Of a stretch of DNA of 31,352 nt, positions 22,801-28,695 are shown piece after piece; positions within the stretch are counted from its first letter, which is position 1; every line of letters starts with the position of its first letter. The notes under the pieces were generated by a model. The model saw nothing but the letters and a program-made list of their open reading frames with translations, had not been told where the DNA came from and made no database searches. The DNA is from Lachnospiraceae bacterium UBA6987. GTDB taxonomy: Bacteria > Bacillota > Clostridia > Lachnospirales > Lachnospiraceae. A program made the position numbers and the translations under genes. The stretch lies in NCBI GenBank assembly GCA_002449955.1, contig DJYD01000068.1:24780-56131 (forward strand), read 5' to 3'.

Positions 22801-24053
22801 GCATTTACCGCATCAAAGGCTGCGCGCTGCGCATCCGTCATCAGATCGATGTCCCCAAGGGTCTCTGCCGAAAGCAGGTCAAGCAGGATCTTATCCATGC
22901 TTTCAAACATCCCTTCGACCACGGCATCATTGTAAAGATCCATGGCATAAACGGTATGTGCCTCGAACTGACCGTCCACGCGCCAGATGGTCACCTCGAA
23001 TTCGCTCTTCGCATCCTTCGCCTCTTCCTGAGTAACACCGGTTTCTCCGCCGCAGAAGTTTCTCGCAAGCAGCATATCACCCTGATAGGAAAGCAGTACG
23101 CTCGGATGAAGGCCGAATTCCGCGCAAAAATCACCATAGGCATAGAGACCGTTTCTGCGGCTGCCGCTGATCTGCTCATCCAGCGCTTTCAGGAACGTCT
23201 CCACCTTCATCTCGTCCTTAAGCTGAGCAAGGACAGGATACGTTTTCACGAACATGCCGACGGTGTTCTTCAGGCGCGCGTCTCTGCCGTTATGGACGGT
23301 CGCATAGACGACCGTATCATTTCCCGTATGCTTTGCCAGCAGGATCGCGAAAGCCGCATTGAACACCGTGCTCAGCCTGACGCCGCATTTTGCCGCAAGC
23401 GCCCGGATCTTCTCTCCGCCGGCAAGACGGAAAGTATAGCTGATTTCCTTTGCCGCGTGCGGTCTTTCGTTCTTGTCCGTAAACAGTGCCGAATCGGTAT
23501 CAATGCCGTCAAATCTCTCCCGGTAATATGCACGGGCTTCTTCATAGGCAGGGGAAGCCGTTCTTTCCGTCTCCTCTGCGGCAAAATCATTCGCCGTAAA
23601 GGCCTCAGGCTCCGGCGCCGCTCCCCGGTATGCTGCGTCGATCTGGTCCAGGAACAGGTCGACCGACTCCCCGTCAAAAATGCTGTGGTGCACCTCAAAA
23701 TAGAACAGTGTCTTCTCCGGGGTGATGATTATCGCCGGCCTGAACAGAAACTCATTCATCAGGTCAAAAGGACGGATCCAGTCCGAGGCACAAAATGCGT
23801 CTATCCTGGCAAGGCAGATCTCGATCTCTCCCTCGCGGATAAACTTGCGCACCTCCCCGTTTTCATCGGTGCAGAAGCCGGTTTTCAGGTAAGGATGGGC
23901 TGCGATAACCGCGCGAAGCGCATCCTGAAAACGCTCCAGATCGACATCATCCGGGAGCGTCACCGATATCGCGATATTATATGCGGTATTTCCCGCACTC
24001 ATTTGCTCGGCATAAATGCCGTACTCTGTTTTTGACAAAGGAAAAGTATTCAT
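16827..24053 (-). CDS. Two-module nonribosomal peptide synthetase ending in a thioester reductase (C-A-T-C-A-T-R)
   Basis: The 2408-residue protein reads in order: condensation 1 (1-415, H122-H123 to D127 in HHSIFDG); adenylation 1 (about 425-905; LYTSGSTG 572-579, NAYGPTE 704-710, YRTGD 793-797, Lys901); carrier 1 (922-993, Ser954 in EAGLTSIG); condensation 2 (1003-1415, HHIICDG 1124-1130); adenylation 2 (1430-1915; LYTSGSTG 1578-1585, NGYGPTE 1723-1729, FRSGD 1804-1808, Lys1912); carrier 2 (1935-2002, Ser1967 in GGTSLSA); reductase (2040-2408; GATGFLG 2049-2055, Tyr2204 and Lys2208). All catalytic residues are present. The product is expected to be a dipeptide aldehyde released by NAD(P)H, possibly N-acylated by the first condensation domain. 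AGGAGG stands 5 nt before the start. I could not pick a convincing promoter in the 116 bases upstream. No thioesterase, PPTase or exporter is adjacent. Confidence 0.97.
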   Translation of the reverse strand: MNTFPLSKTEYGIYAEQMSAGNTAYNIAISVTLPDDVDLERFQDALRAVIAAHPYLKTGFCTDENGEVRKFIREGEIEICLARIDAFCASDWIRPFDLMNEFLFRPAIIITPEKTLFYFEVHHSIFDGESVDLFLDQIDAAYRGAAPEPEAFTANDFAAEETERTASPAYEEARAYYRERFDGIDTDSALFTDKNERPHAAKEISYTFRLAGGEKIRALAAKCGVRLSTVFNAAFAILLAKHTGNDTVVYATVHNGRDARLKNTVGMFVKTYPVLAQLKDEMKVETFLKALDEQISGSRRNGLYAYGDFCAEFGLHPSVLLSYQGDMLLARNFCGGETGVTQEEAKDAKSEFEVTIWRVDGQFEAHTVYAMDLYNDAVVEGMFESMDKILLDLLSAETLGDIDLMTDAQRAAFDAVNANSCEYEKTDIVTLFRRSAGRVPDKTAVVCGGDRLSYRELDAVSEKIAAFLAGKGIGREDVVSILIPRCIYMAAAPLGALKCGAGYQPLDPSYPPERLEFMIRDTAAKYLIADRTLMDRVPGYNGPVLFLDEIPSLPEAEKLPAGPSPEDLFIMLYTSGSTGVPKGVMLEHRNLAAFCSWYRAFYSLDENSRVAAYASFGFDANMMDMYPALTVGAELHIIPEEIRLDMIAIRDLFQKVKITHSFMTTQVGRQYAELFPEEEYPKYLSVGGEKLVPLEPPKSYALFNAYGPTECTIFTNIYHVDRLYDRVPIGKALNNCKQYVVDKKLRRLPAGVPGELILAGHQVGRGYLNRPEQNAAAFIRNPFCDEPGYERAYRTGDVVRMLPDGTVDFIGRNDGQVKIRGFRIELSEVESIIRKFEGIKDATVQAFDEAGGGKYIAAYVVADEPVDIQALNSFIRRNKPPYMVPAVTMQLERIPLNQNQKVNKRALPVPEKKAEDLEPPKTDVQRRIFDCVAAAVGSKAFGVNTDIFEAGLTSIGAIKLNVLLSKAFGVPVSTHDLRTNNTVLALEKLLAGKEAPEEYEILSDYPLSETQNGILVECIAKPESTLYNIPYLFKLSDKIDLERLKQAVEKMIDAHPYLKIKLFVQDDGEIRVCRDDPKAPVVELIETDTLPEQMVTPFELFGGRLYRMNIYKTKEGNYLFLELHHIICDGTSEAVLVEDINAAYAGETPEKEAYTGFEAVLDEKKARESERYEKAKAYYDSLLSGVDHDFLPPKDVRGSEPFSTALTLRSALDMKAVKAFCQENHFTLNAFFNAVFALVLAKFNFKNEALYVTVYNGRNDSRLSRAVTMLVKTLPVYVEFDGDRKIREFIAQMGTQIMNSMAGDLYSFAEISRAYDIHADIMFVYQGESFVFDRIGGEPAQVQQLSLSDAKAPIEFDVFEKEGQAEFVIDYRADMYSEDFIRAFAGCFETASEEFMRKETMKEVSLLTPAIKEQIAAYNATEGPVPETTVNRIFEAEVEKHPDRIAVISRGEKLTYRELNEAANRIAHALIREGVKPDDMVGLMVPRYVYAYAGREGIMKSGGGFLMLAPDYPDDRVQYIIENSGAKLIVVPRELAQERAELFERCGLRVLVIEELMKSDEITNPDPAITPHNLAYCLYTSGSTGKPKGVMIEHHSLVNYVTANPFNRFASEHLKDVSVTMAFAALTFDVSVHDHTSGLYNGKTVVIATEDEIMNPNLLAKLILDNGIEATFFSPSYANNLLDFPEAVEALRHMKSLLIGGEAFPAPLFKRMRELGITARLLNGYGPTETTIFITVDRVENENITIGGPVGNTKLAIFDKFNNELPPYVPGELILCGENVGRGYVALDKLNQEKYIRCEGLPAFRSGDQARWNNEGKILFMGRMDNQVKLRGLRIELDEIENVMNTYPGLSRSKVLVKESEKEGQYLCAYFTADRKVEINDLKSHIGKSLAKYMVPSVFMQLESFPMNKNGKIDKAALPEPVSDIPQREIKRPTNEMESKIVSIYAKALGHKEMSIDDDFFENGGTSLSASKVAMLALSMNLPIAYKDVFEFPTAQAMAAHLGAVKAAPAAEKKEESRDVHENALRFNTADYVDEICETRPLGRVLLAGATGFLGSHVFHKLLERGIPMAVLCRAGELDPETRLRAIASYYYDDPLDDEITRLVKVFDADITSEGLSDLLKDEPIDTIINCAAIVKHFAKDDIIERINVGGVKTLLDLAMARKARLVHVSTLSVAGEDVDNAIGDAFRLKENALEFGQDISNKYVHSKYMAEKAIMEAIDRGLDAKIFRVGNLMGRQSDGEFQINSVTNSFIRNLKAYRVLGCFPVSSCDQTVDFSPIDEVAETILRLSTTDSKFTLFHCANAHEVQMGDVIEAMNRYGFKVEVVRDEAFHARLNELLADETRNMLVSGLLTYSSSDNRLRRYVKTDNSFSVKALYRLGYKWPITDEAYLLRMIESLDSLGFFDRNDI

Positions 24054-24169
24054 ATTAACCTCCTGTTATGGGGTCCCGCCGATTATTCTTTACATAAAAT
24101 ATCATAAAAAGATACAAACACGCAATCTTTTTTCCTGATCTGCACAAATTTTCTGTTTTTCCGCTCGTA

Positions 24170-24197
24170 TTGACACCCGAAAAAAATATGCTAAAAT
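24170..24197 (+). promoter_or_regulatory. Promoter of the DUF3592 / LURP-one gene pair
   Basis: A consensus TTGACA (24170-24175) is spaced 16 bases from TAAAAT (24192-24197), 34 bases before the ATG. The AT-rich region 24054-24169 between it and the NRPS start must hold the divergent NRPS promoter; only weak matches are visible there (for example TTGTAT-17-TGTAAA on the minus strand). Confidence 0.75.
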
Positions 24198-24231
24198 AGC
24201 CACAGGGCACAATTGGAAAGGAAGATTATAA

Positions 24232-24708
24232 ATGAACAAACTTGCATTCATCTTACGCGAGTCCGGTCTGGCACGGTTTCTGATCCCCTTCGGGATCATC
24301 CTGGCCATCTTTGGAGGCGTCATGTTCTCCATCAACAAGAAGAACCAGAACTATGTTGAGACCGAAGCCACGATCACCAAGGTGGAACTTGAGGAAGCCG
24401 AGCACAAAGATGCAGACGGGGACACGGTTGAGGCTACGTATTATCTCTCGATCAAATATACCGTGAACGGCAAAGAGTACGAGGCCGTGCTTGACGGCAT
24501 GCCGAAACAGGAAGTCGGAGAAACAACCAAGATTTATTACAACCCTTCCGATCCCAGCCAGATCACAGGAACCAAGACTCTCATCATCCCGTTGATCATG
24601 ATGGGGGCAGGCGCTGCCGCACTTGTGGGCGGTGTTGTCAGCCTCATCAATGCAATCAAACGGTATAATAAATTAAAAGATCAGGAAAAGGAGTGGGCCA
24701 ATGGCTGA
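24232..24708 (+). CDS. DUF3592-like membrane protein
   Basis: This 158-residue protein has a transmembrane helix near 17-34 (RFLIPFGIILAIFGGVMF), an extracytoplasmic beta-rich domain of about 80 residues, and a second helix near 120-145 (LIIPLIMMGAGAAALVGGVV) followed by a charged cytoplasmic tail. The middle domain has the DUF3592 pattern: ATITKVELEEAEHKDADGD, then YYLSIKYTVNGKEY and VGETTKIYYNPSDPSQI. The function of this family is not established. It overlaps the next gene by 8 bases. It is divergent from the NRPS operon, so shared control is possible but not shown. Confidence 0.82.
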   Translation: MNKLAFILRESGLARFLIPFGIILAIFGGVMFSINKKNQNYVETEATITKVELEEAEHKDADGDTVEATYYLSIKYTVNGKEYEAVLDGMPKQEVGETTKIYYNPSDPSQITGTKTLIIPLIMMGAGAAALVGGVVSLINAIKRYNKLKDQEKEWANG

Positions 24709-25210
24709 ATATGTATTAAAACCGGTAACAAAAACCATCAAGGAATCTTTCTATCTGGAAGATAAAGAGGGCAACCTGGTTTATGAAGGGAACATGACGA
24801 AGTTCTCTTTGCTCGGTGCTGCACCTCATGATTTCATCAATCACATCACAAATACGACCGTACAGCACACCATCGGCAAGACCGTGACGATCGAGCAGGG
24901 CAGCGGCGGTATTGTCAGTGCCCTTTCCACCCGTTCTTACTTCAAGTATGACGGCAAAAAGATCTGGGATTTCCTGCACGATGAAGGCTACCGGATTGAC
25001 ACCAGAATGTCCCAGGGAAAGCTTGGCTTTACCTACGATGTAACCTACAAGGGCCAGCCTCTGGCAACCATTGCCACCTCCTCTCCCAAGGGAAAATCCG
25101 TCATTACGATGAACAGATTCCTGGATGTCAGCTGTGAAGAGAAGGACCTCGATCTGGTATTTCCTGTCGCTTTTGCGATTGCCAAGACCGAACAGGCCTT
25201 CCACAACTAA
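24701..25210 (+). CDS. LURP-one-related (LOR/YxjI-like) protein
   Basis: The 169-residue soluble protein has the beta-barrel pattern of the LURP-one-related family: repeated short strands such as YLEDKEGNLVYEGNMTKF, FKYDGKKIWDFLHDEGYRI, YDVTYKGQPLATI and SVITMNRFLDVSCEEKDLDLVFPVAFAIAKTEQ, which ends with the central hydrophobic helix of the fold. It resembles tubby-like proteins, which bind phosphoinositides in eukaryotes; the bacterial role is unknown. Its ATG lies inside the end of the DUF3592 gene with GGAG upstream, so the two are translationally linked and may act together at the membrane. Confidence 0.75.
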   Translation: MAEYVLKPVTKTIKESFYLEDKEGNLVYEGNMTKFSLLGAAPHDFINHITNTTVQHTIGKTVTIEQGSGGIVSALSTRSYFKYDGKKIWDFLHDEGYRIDTRMSQGKLGFTYDVTYKGQPLATIATSSPKGKSVITMNRFLDVSCEEKDLDLVFPVAFAIAKTEQAFHN

Positions 25211-25233
25211 GTTTCCATACAGGAAACGGGTAC

Positions 25234-25265
25234 ACAAAAAAGACTGCTGCGGCAGTCTTTTTTGT
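25234..25265. terminator. Bidirectional intrinsic terminator
   Basis: ACAAAAAAGACTGC and GCAGTCTTTTTTGT form a perfect 14-bp inverted repeat around a TGCG loop. A and T runs on both sides let it end the plus-strand DUF3592/LOR transcript and the minus-strand dehydratase transcript. Confidence 0.93.
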
Positions 25266-25311
25266 TTGGCAAATTCTTTCTTTTCGCTTAGGATTTTCAG
25301 ACAAAAAGCAC

Positions 25312-25506
25312 TTATGCCTTCTCAAAATGCAGGGCTTCGCTGCATTTATCGAAGATATAACGGCTGATCTTGTAAACCGCATCCTTAGTCTGGCCGCCGG
25401 AATGCGGGGAAACAATGAAGCGGTCGCAGCCGATCAGAGGCGAAGACATGGAAGTACGCCTGCCGGCAAACTCCTCGTCGATATAGTCAATGACAAGACA
25501 CTTCAT
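25312..25506 (-). pseudogene. Remnant of a D-isomer-specific 2-hydroxyacid dehydrogenase (C-terminal 64 residues)
   Basis: The 64-residue frame resembles only the very end of the NAD-binding half of phosphoglycerate-dehydrogenase-like enzymes: VIDYIDEEFAGRRTSMSSPL, then IGCDRFIVSPHSGGQTKDAV with the family's final His in SPHxGGQT, and a closing helix. The roughly 240 preceding residues, including the GxGxxG nucleotide loop and catalytic Arg and Glu, are missing. It begins 10 bases after the dehydratase stop and has a good GAGGAAAAAAGG upstream, so the fragment may still be translated. The simplest explanation is an internal deletion in a former dehydratase-dehydrogenase operon; a reused small protein is also possible. 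Confidence 0.65.
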
Positions 25507-25516
25507 CCTTTTTTCC

Positions 25517-27223
25517 TCACTCTTCTTCGTCGCCATACAGCCAGGTGCAGCCGTCATTCACACCCCCTACCATCCTGCGGTACGCCTTTAAAAAGCCGGT
25601 GGCCGGGTGATCCTGAGGCCATTTTGCCTCCTGCAGGCGCTTACTGATCTCCGCATCACTGACTTCCAGATGAATCCGGTGCGCATCGATATCGATCTCG
25701 ATCATGTCACCGTTCTTTACCGCCGCGATGGGGCCGCCGTCCCATGCCTCCGGTGTCACATGACCGATGCACGGCCCTCTGGTCGCGCCGGAATAGCGTC
25801 CGTCCGTCACCATGGCCACACTGGTATGCAGCCCCATGCCGACTAACATCGCCGCCGGGATGGACATTTCCCGCATGCCGGGGCCGCCCTTCGGCCCTTC
25901 ATAACGAATGATCAGGACGCAGCCCGGTTTAATCTCCTTCGCAGACATGGCCTTTCTGAGCTCATCTTCCGAATCAAAGCAGACGGCCGGGCCGCGGTGA
26001 TGAAACATCTCCGGCACCACGCCGCTCTTCTTGACAAGGCAGCCGCCCGGCGCGAGGTTGCCGTAGAGGACGGCATAGCAGCCGTCCGGATAAAGCGGAT
26101 CCTCGCAGCTGTGGATGATCTCCGGGTCCACACTGCGGCTGAAGGCGTCCAGAAAGCTTCCGATGGTTCCGCCCATGGCCAGTCTGCAGTCTTCATCCAG
26201 ATAGCGGCGGATGGCCTTTAGCGTCGCGCCGACGCCGCCCGCCTTGTAATAGTCATACATATTGTATTTGCTGCTCGGCTTGAACTTGGCTATGCAGGGC
26301 ACTTCCTGCTGGATCTCGTCAAAGCGTCGCAGATCCAGCGGGATCCCGCATACCTTTGCGATCGCGCAGATATGCAGCTGGGCATTGGTCGAGCCGCCCG
26401 TTGCCGCCACATGCCGCAGGCCGTTGATGAGGCTGCTCTCCGTGACAATATCACGGAACCTGACGCCCTCTTTGGTGAGCGCAACGATCCGTTCACCGAC
26501 CGTTCGGGCAAGCCGCATCTTGGTTCCCGAGCAGTACAGCATCGTCGTGGAATCAATGGGGCAGATGCCGATAGCCTCGGCAAAGACGCCCATGGTATTG
26601 GCCGTGCCGTACATCGAGCAGGTCCCGCAGGAATAGCAAATATTCTCACGGAAGCGGGTGAAGGTCTCTTCATCGATCGCATCGATGTTCCTGGCGCCGA
26701 TGGATTCCTTAAGGTCCGGCGTCACATATGTCCCCTCCGGTGCTTCGTAAGGGACCATGCTGCCTGCCGTCAGGAACAGGCTCGGCTTATTCAGGGCTGC
26801 CGCAGCCATCAGCATGCCGGGCACGATCTTGTCGCAGCTGCAGAGGAACACCATGCCGTCAAAGCCGTGTGCACGGGCCATAGCCTCGATGGACGCTGCA
26901 ATCAGATCCCTTTGGGGCAAAATGGTATGCATGCCATCGCCCTGGGCCATGCCGTCGCAGGGAGCGGGAACATTGAACTCAGCGGGCACGCCGCCTGCCG
27001 CCCATATTCCCTCTTTGACATATTCCACAAGCTGCTTAAAGGCCCTGTGGCCGGGGTTCACATCCGTATAGGAATTGGCTATGCCAATGATCGGTTTGCT
27101 TAAATCTTCCGTACGGTAACCGCAGGAATTCATCAGGCCGACAAAATAGCCCTCCTGCGGGTTTCCCGGATCCCTGTTCCCCTTCCACGCGGCGGAAACA
27201 GAGTTGTTAGTCGGGTCCTTCAT
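25517..27223 (-). CDS. IlvD/Edd-family dehydratase (dihydroxy-acid or sugar-acid dehydratase)
   Basis: The 568-residue protein has the family Fe-S and active-site motifs: GIANSYTDVNPGH (47-59), APCDGMAQGDGMH (87-99), LCSCDKIVPGM (128-138, Cys130 and Lys132), CYSCGTCSMYGTANTMG (196-212) and, near the end, GRYSGATRGPCIGHVTPEA. The family removes water from dihydroxy acids, either in valine/isoleucine synthesis (IlvD) or in sugar-acid breakdown (arabinonate, xylonate, 6-phosphogluconate). Some motif residues (AQGDGMH rather than the MGHEGMR of classical IlvD) and the adjacent hydroxyacid dehydrogenase remnant favour a sugar-acid or hydroxyacid catabolic role. No other branched-chain gene is nearby. 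GGAGG lies 7 nt upstream. Confidence 0.88.
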   Translation of the reverse strand: MKDPTNNSVSAAWKGNRDPGNPQEGYFVGLMNSCGYRTEDLSKPIIGIANSYTDVNPGHRAFKQLVEYVKEGIWAAGGVPAEFNVPAPCDGMAQGDGMHTILPQRDLIAASIEAMARAHGFDGMVFLCSCDKIVPGMLMAAAALNKPSLFLTAGSMVPYEAPEGTYVTPDLKESIGARNIDAIDEETFTRFRENICYSCGTCSMYGTANTMGVFAEAIGICPIDSTTMLYCSGTKMRLARTVGERIVALTKEGVRFRDIVTESSLINGLRHVAATGGSTNAQLHICAIAKVCGIPLDLRRFDEIQQEVPCIAKFKPSSKYNMYDYYKAGGVGATLKAIRRYLDEDCRLAMGGTIGSFLDAFSRSVDPEIIHSCEDPLYPDGCYAVLYGNLAPGGCLVKKSGVVPEMFHHRGPAVCFDSEDELRKAMSAKEIKPGCVLIIRYEGPKGGPGMREMSIPAAMLVGMGLHTSVAMVTDGRYSGATRGPCIGHVTPEAWDGGPIAAVKNGDMIEIDIDAHRIHLEVSDAEISKRLQEAKWPQDHPATGFLKAYRRMVGGVNDGCTWLYGDEEE

Positions 27224-27299
27224 GCGCTTTCCTCCTTTTTCCGGACAGATATCAACGGGCTCTTTTCCTACTGTCTGTCAGTCCGGCAGCTTTTTTGTA

Positions 27300-27328
27300 A
27301 GCATAGCACAGGAGGCAGAGACCCGCAA
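27300..27328 (-). promoter_or_regulatory. Candidate promoter of the dehydratase gene
   Basis: On the minus strand TTGCGG (27323-27328) and TATGCT (27300-27305) are spaced by 17 bases, leaving a leader of about 70 bases without a T-box-like structure that I can see. Confidence 0.5.
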
Positions 27329-27356
27329 ACATTTTCACCTCATTGTTTCGCGGCCG

Positions 27357-28613
27357 CTATTGATACGACAGCAGTGTCAGAGCCGCACAGGCCGTCAGCA
27401 GCCCAAGCAGGATCAGTCCCTGCTTGCTGCGGTGTTCGGTGATAAGCCCCACGAATTCGCGCACGGCGGCGTTCGGCCAGAAGTACCATTTTGTATCCGC
27501 CCCCATGCCCTGGGAACGCATCTTGACCCGGCGCGACTTGAGCCCCGCGCGGAACACATGGTAATTTGTGGTAAAAAAGGCGATCTTCGCCGCCTGGTTC
27601 ACGGCAAAAATCTTCTCCTTGGAAAACTTCATATTCTCCGCCGTGTTCGTGGACTGATCCTCCAGAATGATCTGTTCGCCGCGGATCCCCTGCGTTTTCA
27701 AATACGCTGCCATGGAGGCAGCTTCGGAGCAGACCTCGTCATTTCCCTTTCCGCCCGAGCAGACAAAAACGGCTTCCTTCCCCGTCTCTTTCAGCTGCTC
27801 CCGGTAAAAACGCAGAGCCAGATCCACTCTTCCCTTCAGGAGATTTGTCGGCGTTCCGTCCTTTTTGATGCGGCAGCCGAGAACGATCAGAAAATCCTTA
27901 TCATGCTCCGGTTCGTACAGCGCCGCGATCACGTCGGCCACGATGGCGCCGATGATCATGCATTCAAAATACAGGTAGAGCACAGAGGCAAGATTGACAA
28001 ACAGCGCTCTTGCCCTGAGCCCGCGCATCCAGTCCGCGCCCGGAGAGACAGCCGCATCCGGCATTCCCATCAGTTTGCTGAGCCATAAGACGCCGAGGGC
28101 GCCTGCGACCAGCAGGAATGCCAGAATGATCCCTAAAATATTGACAAAGCGCCTTCCCTCATGGCGGATCAGCGAAATATTGGAAACAAAAAGTGCGGCG
28201 GAAAAGGTGTATAGAAAGGGAGATGTGAGGCGCATATAGGCTCTCGCCGAATTTGCCAGGGTCTGCACCATCTGCCGCTCGCTCATGCCTGCATCCCCTT
28301 TGAAGCACTGCAGGGAAGCAAAACCGTGGACCCCCATCAGATAGAGGCAGAACAAGGCAAAGCCGGTATAAATAATCGTGTTGTAAGAATAGGGGTTATA
28401 CTGCATCTGCTGAAAAACGCCCCGGATCAGCAGCAAGGCCGTGAGGGCAAAATAAAGCGCAAGCGCGGTATTGGCCCATTTCAGACGCGTAAGTTCGGGA
28501 AGGCCTGAAAGGCACACAAAGAGCACAGCCATAAGGACCGTCAAGGCTGCGATGTTATACAGTTTCGGCTTTTTCATCCGTGTGTCAAAGCGGAGACGCC
28601 GGCTAAAGCTCAT
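27357..28613 (-). CDS. YdcF/SanA-like (DUF218) protein with multi-pass membrane N terminus
   Basis: The 418-residue protein has six or seven hydrophobic segments in its first 240 residues, then a DUF218 domain (about 245-385) and a final transmembrane helix. The DUF218 signature starts DFLIVLGCRIKKDGTPTNLL and includes FVCSGGKGNDEVCSEAASMA and LEDQSTNTAENMKFS, then FFTTNYHVFRAG. The family (ElyC, SanA, YdcF) is linked to envelope and lipid-carrier metabolism in other bacteria, but its reaction is unclear. I chose the ATG at 28613 because AAGGAA lies 8 nt upstream; an internal ATG 12 codons later has no such site. The upstream hairpin suggests a separate transcript from the STAS-kinase gene. 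Confidence 0.86.
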   Translation of the reverse strand: MSFSRRLRFDTRMKKPKLYNIAALTVLMAVLFVCLSGLPELTRLKWANTALALYFALTALLLIRGVFQQMQYNPYSYNTIIYTGFALFCLYLMGVHGFASLQCFKGDAGMSERQMVQTLANSARAYMRLTSPFLYTFSAALFVSNISLIRHEGRRFVNILGIILAFLLVAGALGVLWLSKLMGMPDAAVSPGADWMRGLRARALFVNLASVLYLYFECMIIGAIVADVIAALYEPEHDKDFLIVLGCRIKKDGTPTNLLKGRVDLALRFYREQLKETGKEAVFVCSGGKGNDEVCSEAASMAAYLKTQGIRGEQIILEDQSTNTAENMKFSKEKIFAVNQAAKIAFFTTNYHVFRAGLKSRRVKMRSQGMGADTKWYFWPNAAVREFVGLITEHRSKQGLILLGLLTACAALTLLSYQ

Positions 28614-28636
28614 GGAAGTATTCCTTTCTGATAAAC

Positions 28637-28680
28637 AAAGCACCACCTGCCGCGGCAGCGCCCCGGCACAGCGGTGCTTT
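28637..28680 (-). terminator. Candidate terminator after the STAS-kinase gene
   Basis: AAAGCACC and GGTGCTTT bracket a GC-rich inner stem (CTGCCGCGGCAG region). On the minus strand the hairpin is followed by TTTGTTTAT, a broken U-tract. It starts 16 bases after the upstream gene. Confidence 0.6.
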
Positions 28681-28695
28681 ATCCTCATGATTTCT

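Noticed and set aside
22956..24035. Long plus-strand open frame (359 residues) opposite the NRPS start
   Set aside because: It is antisense to condensation domain 1 with all its catalytic motifs, has an Arg/His/Leu-rich composition typical of GC-rich shadow frames, and no recognisable domain or ribosome binding site.
27224..27356. T-box or other riboswitch in the leader of the IlvD-family gene
   Set aside because: The leader from the likely promoter is only about 70 bases and shows no T-box sequence or terminator/antiterminator pair.
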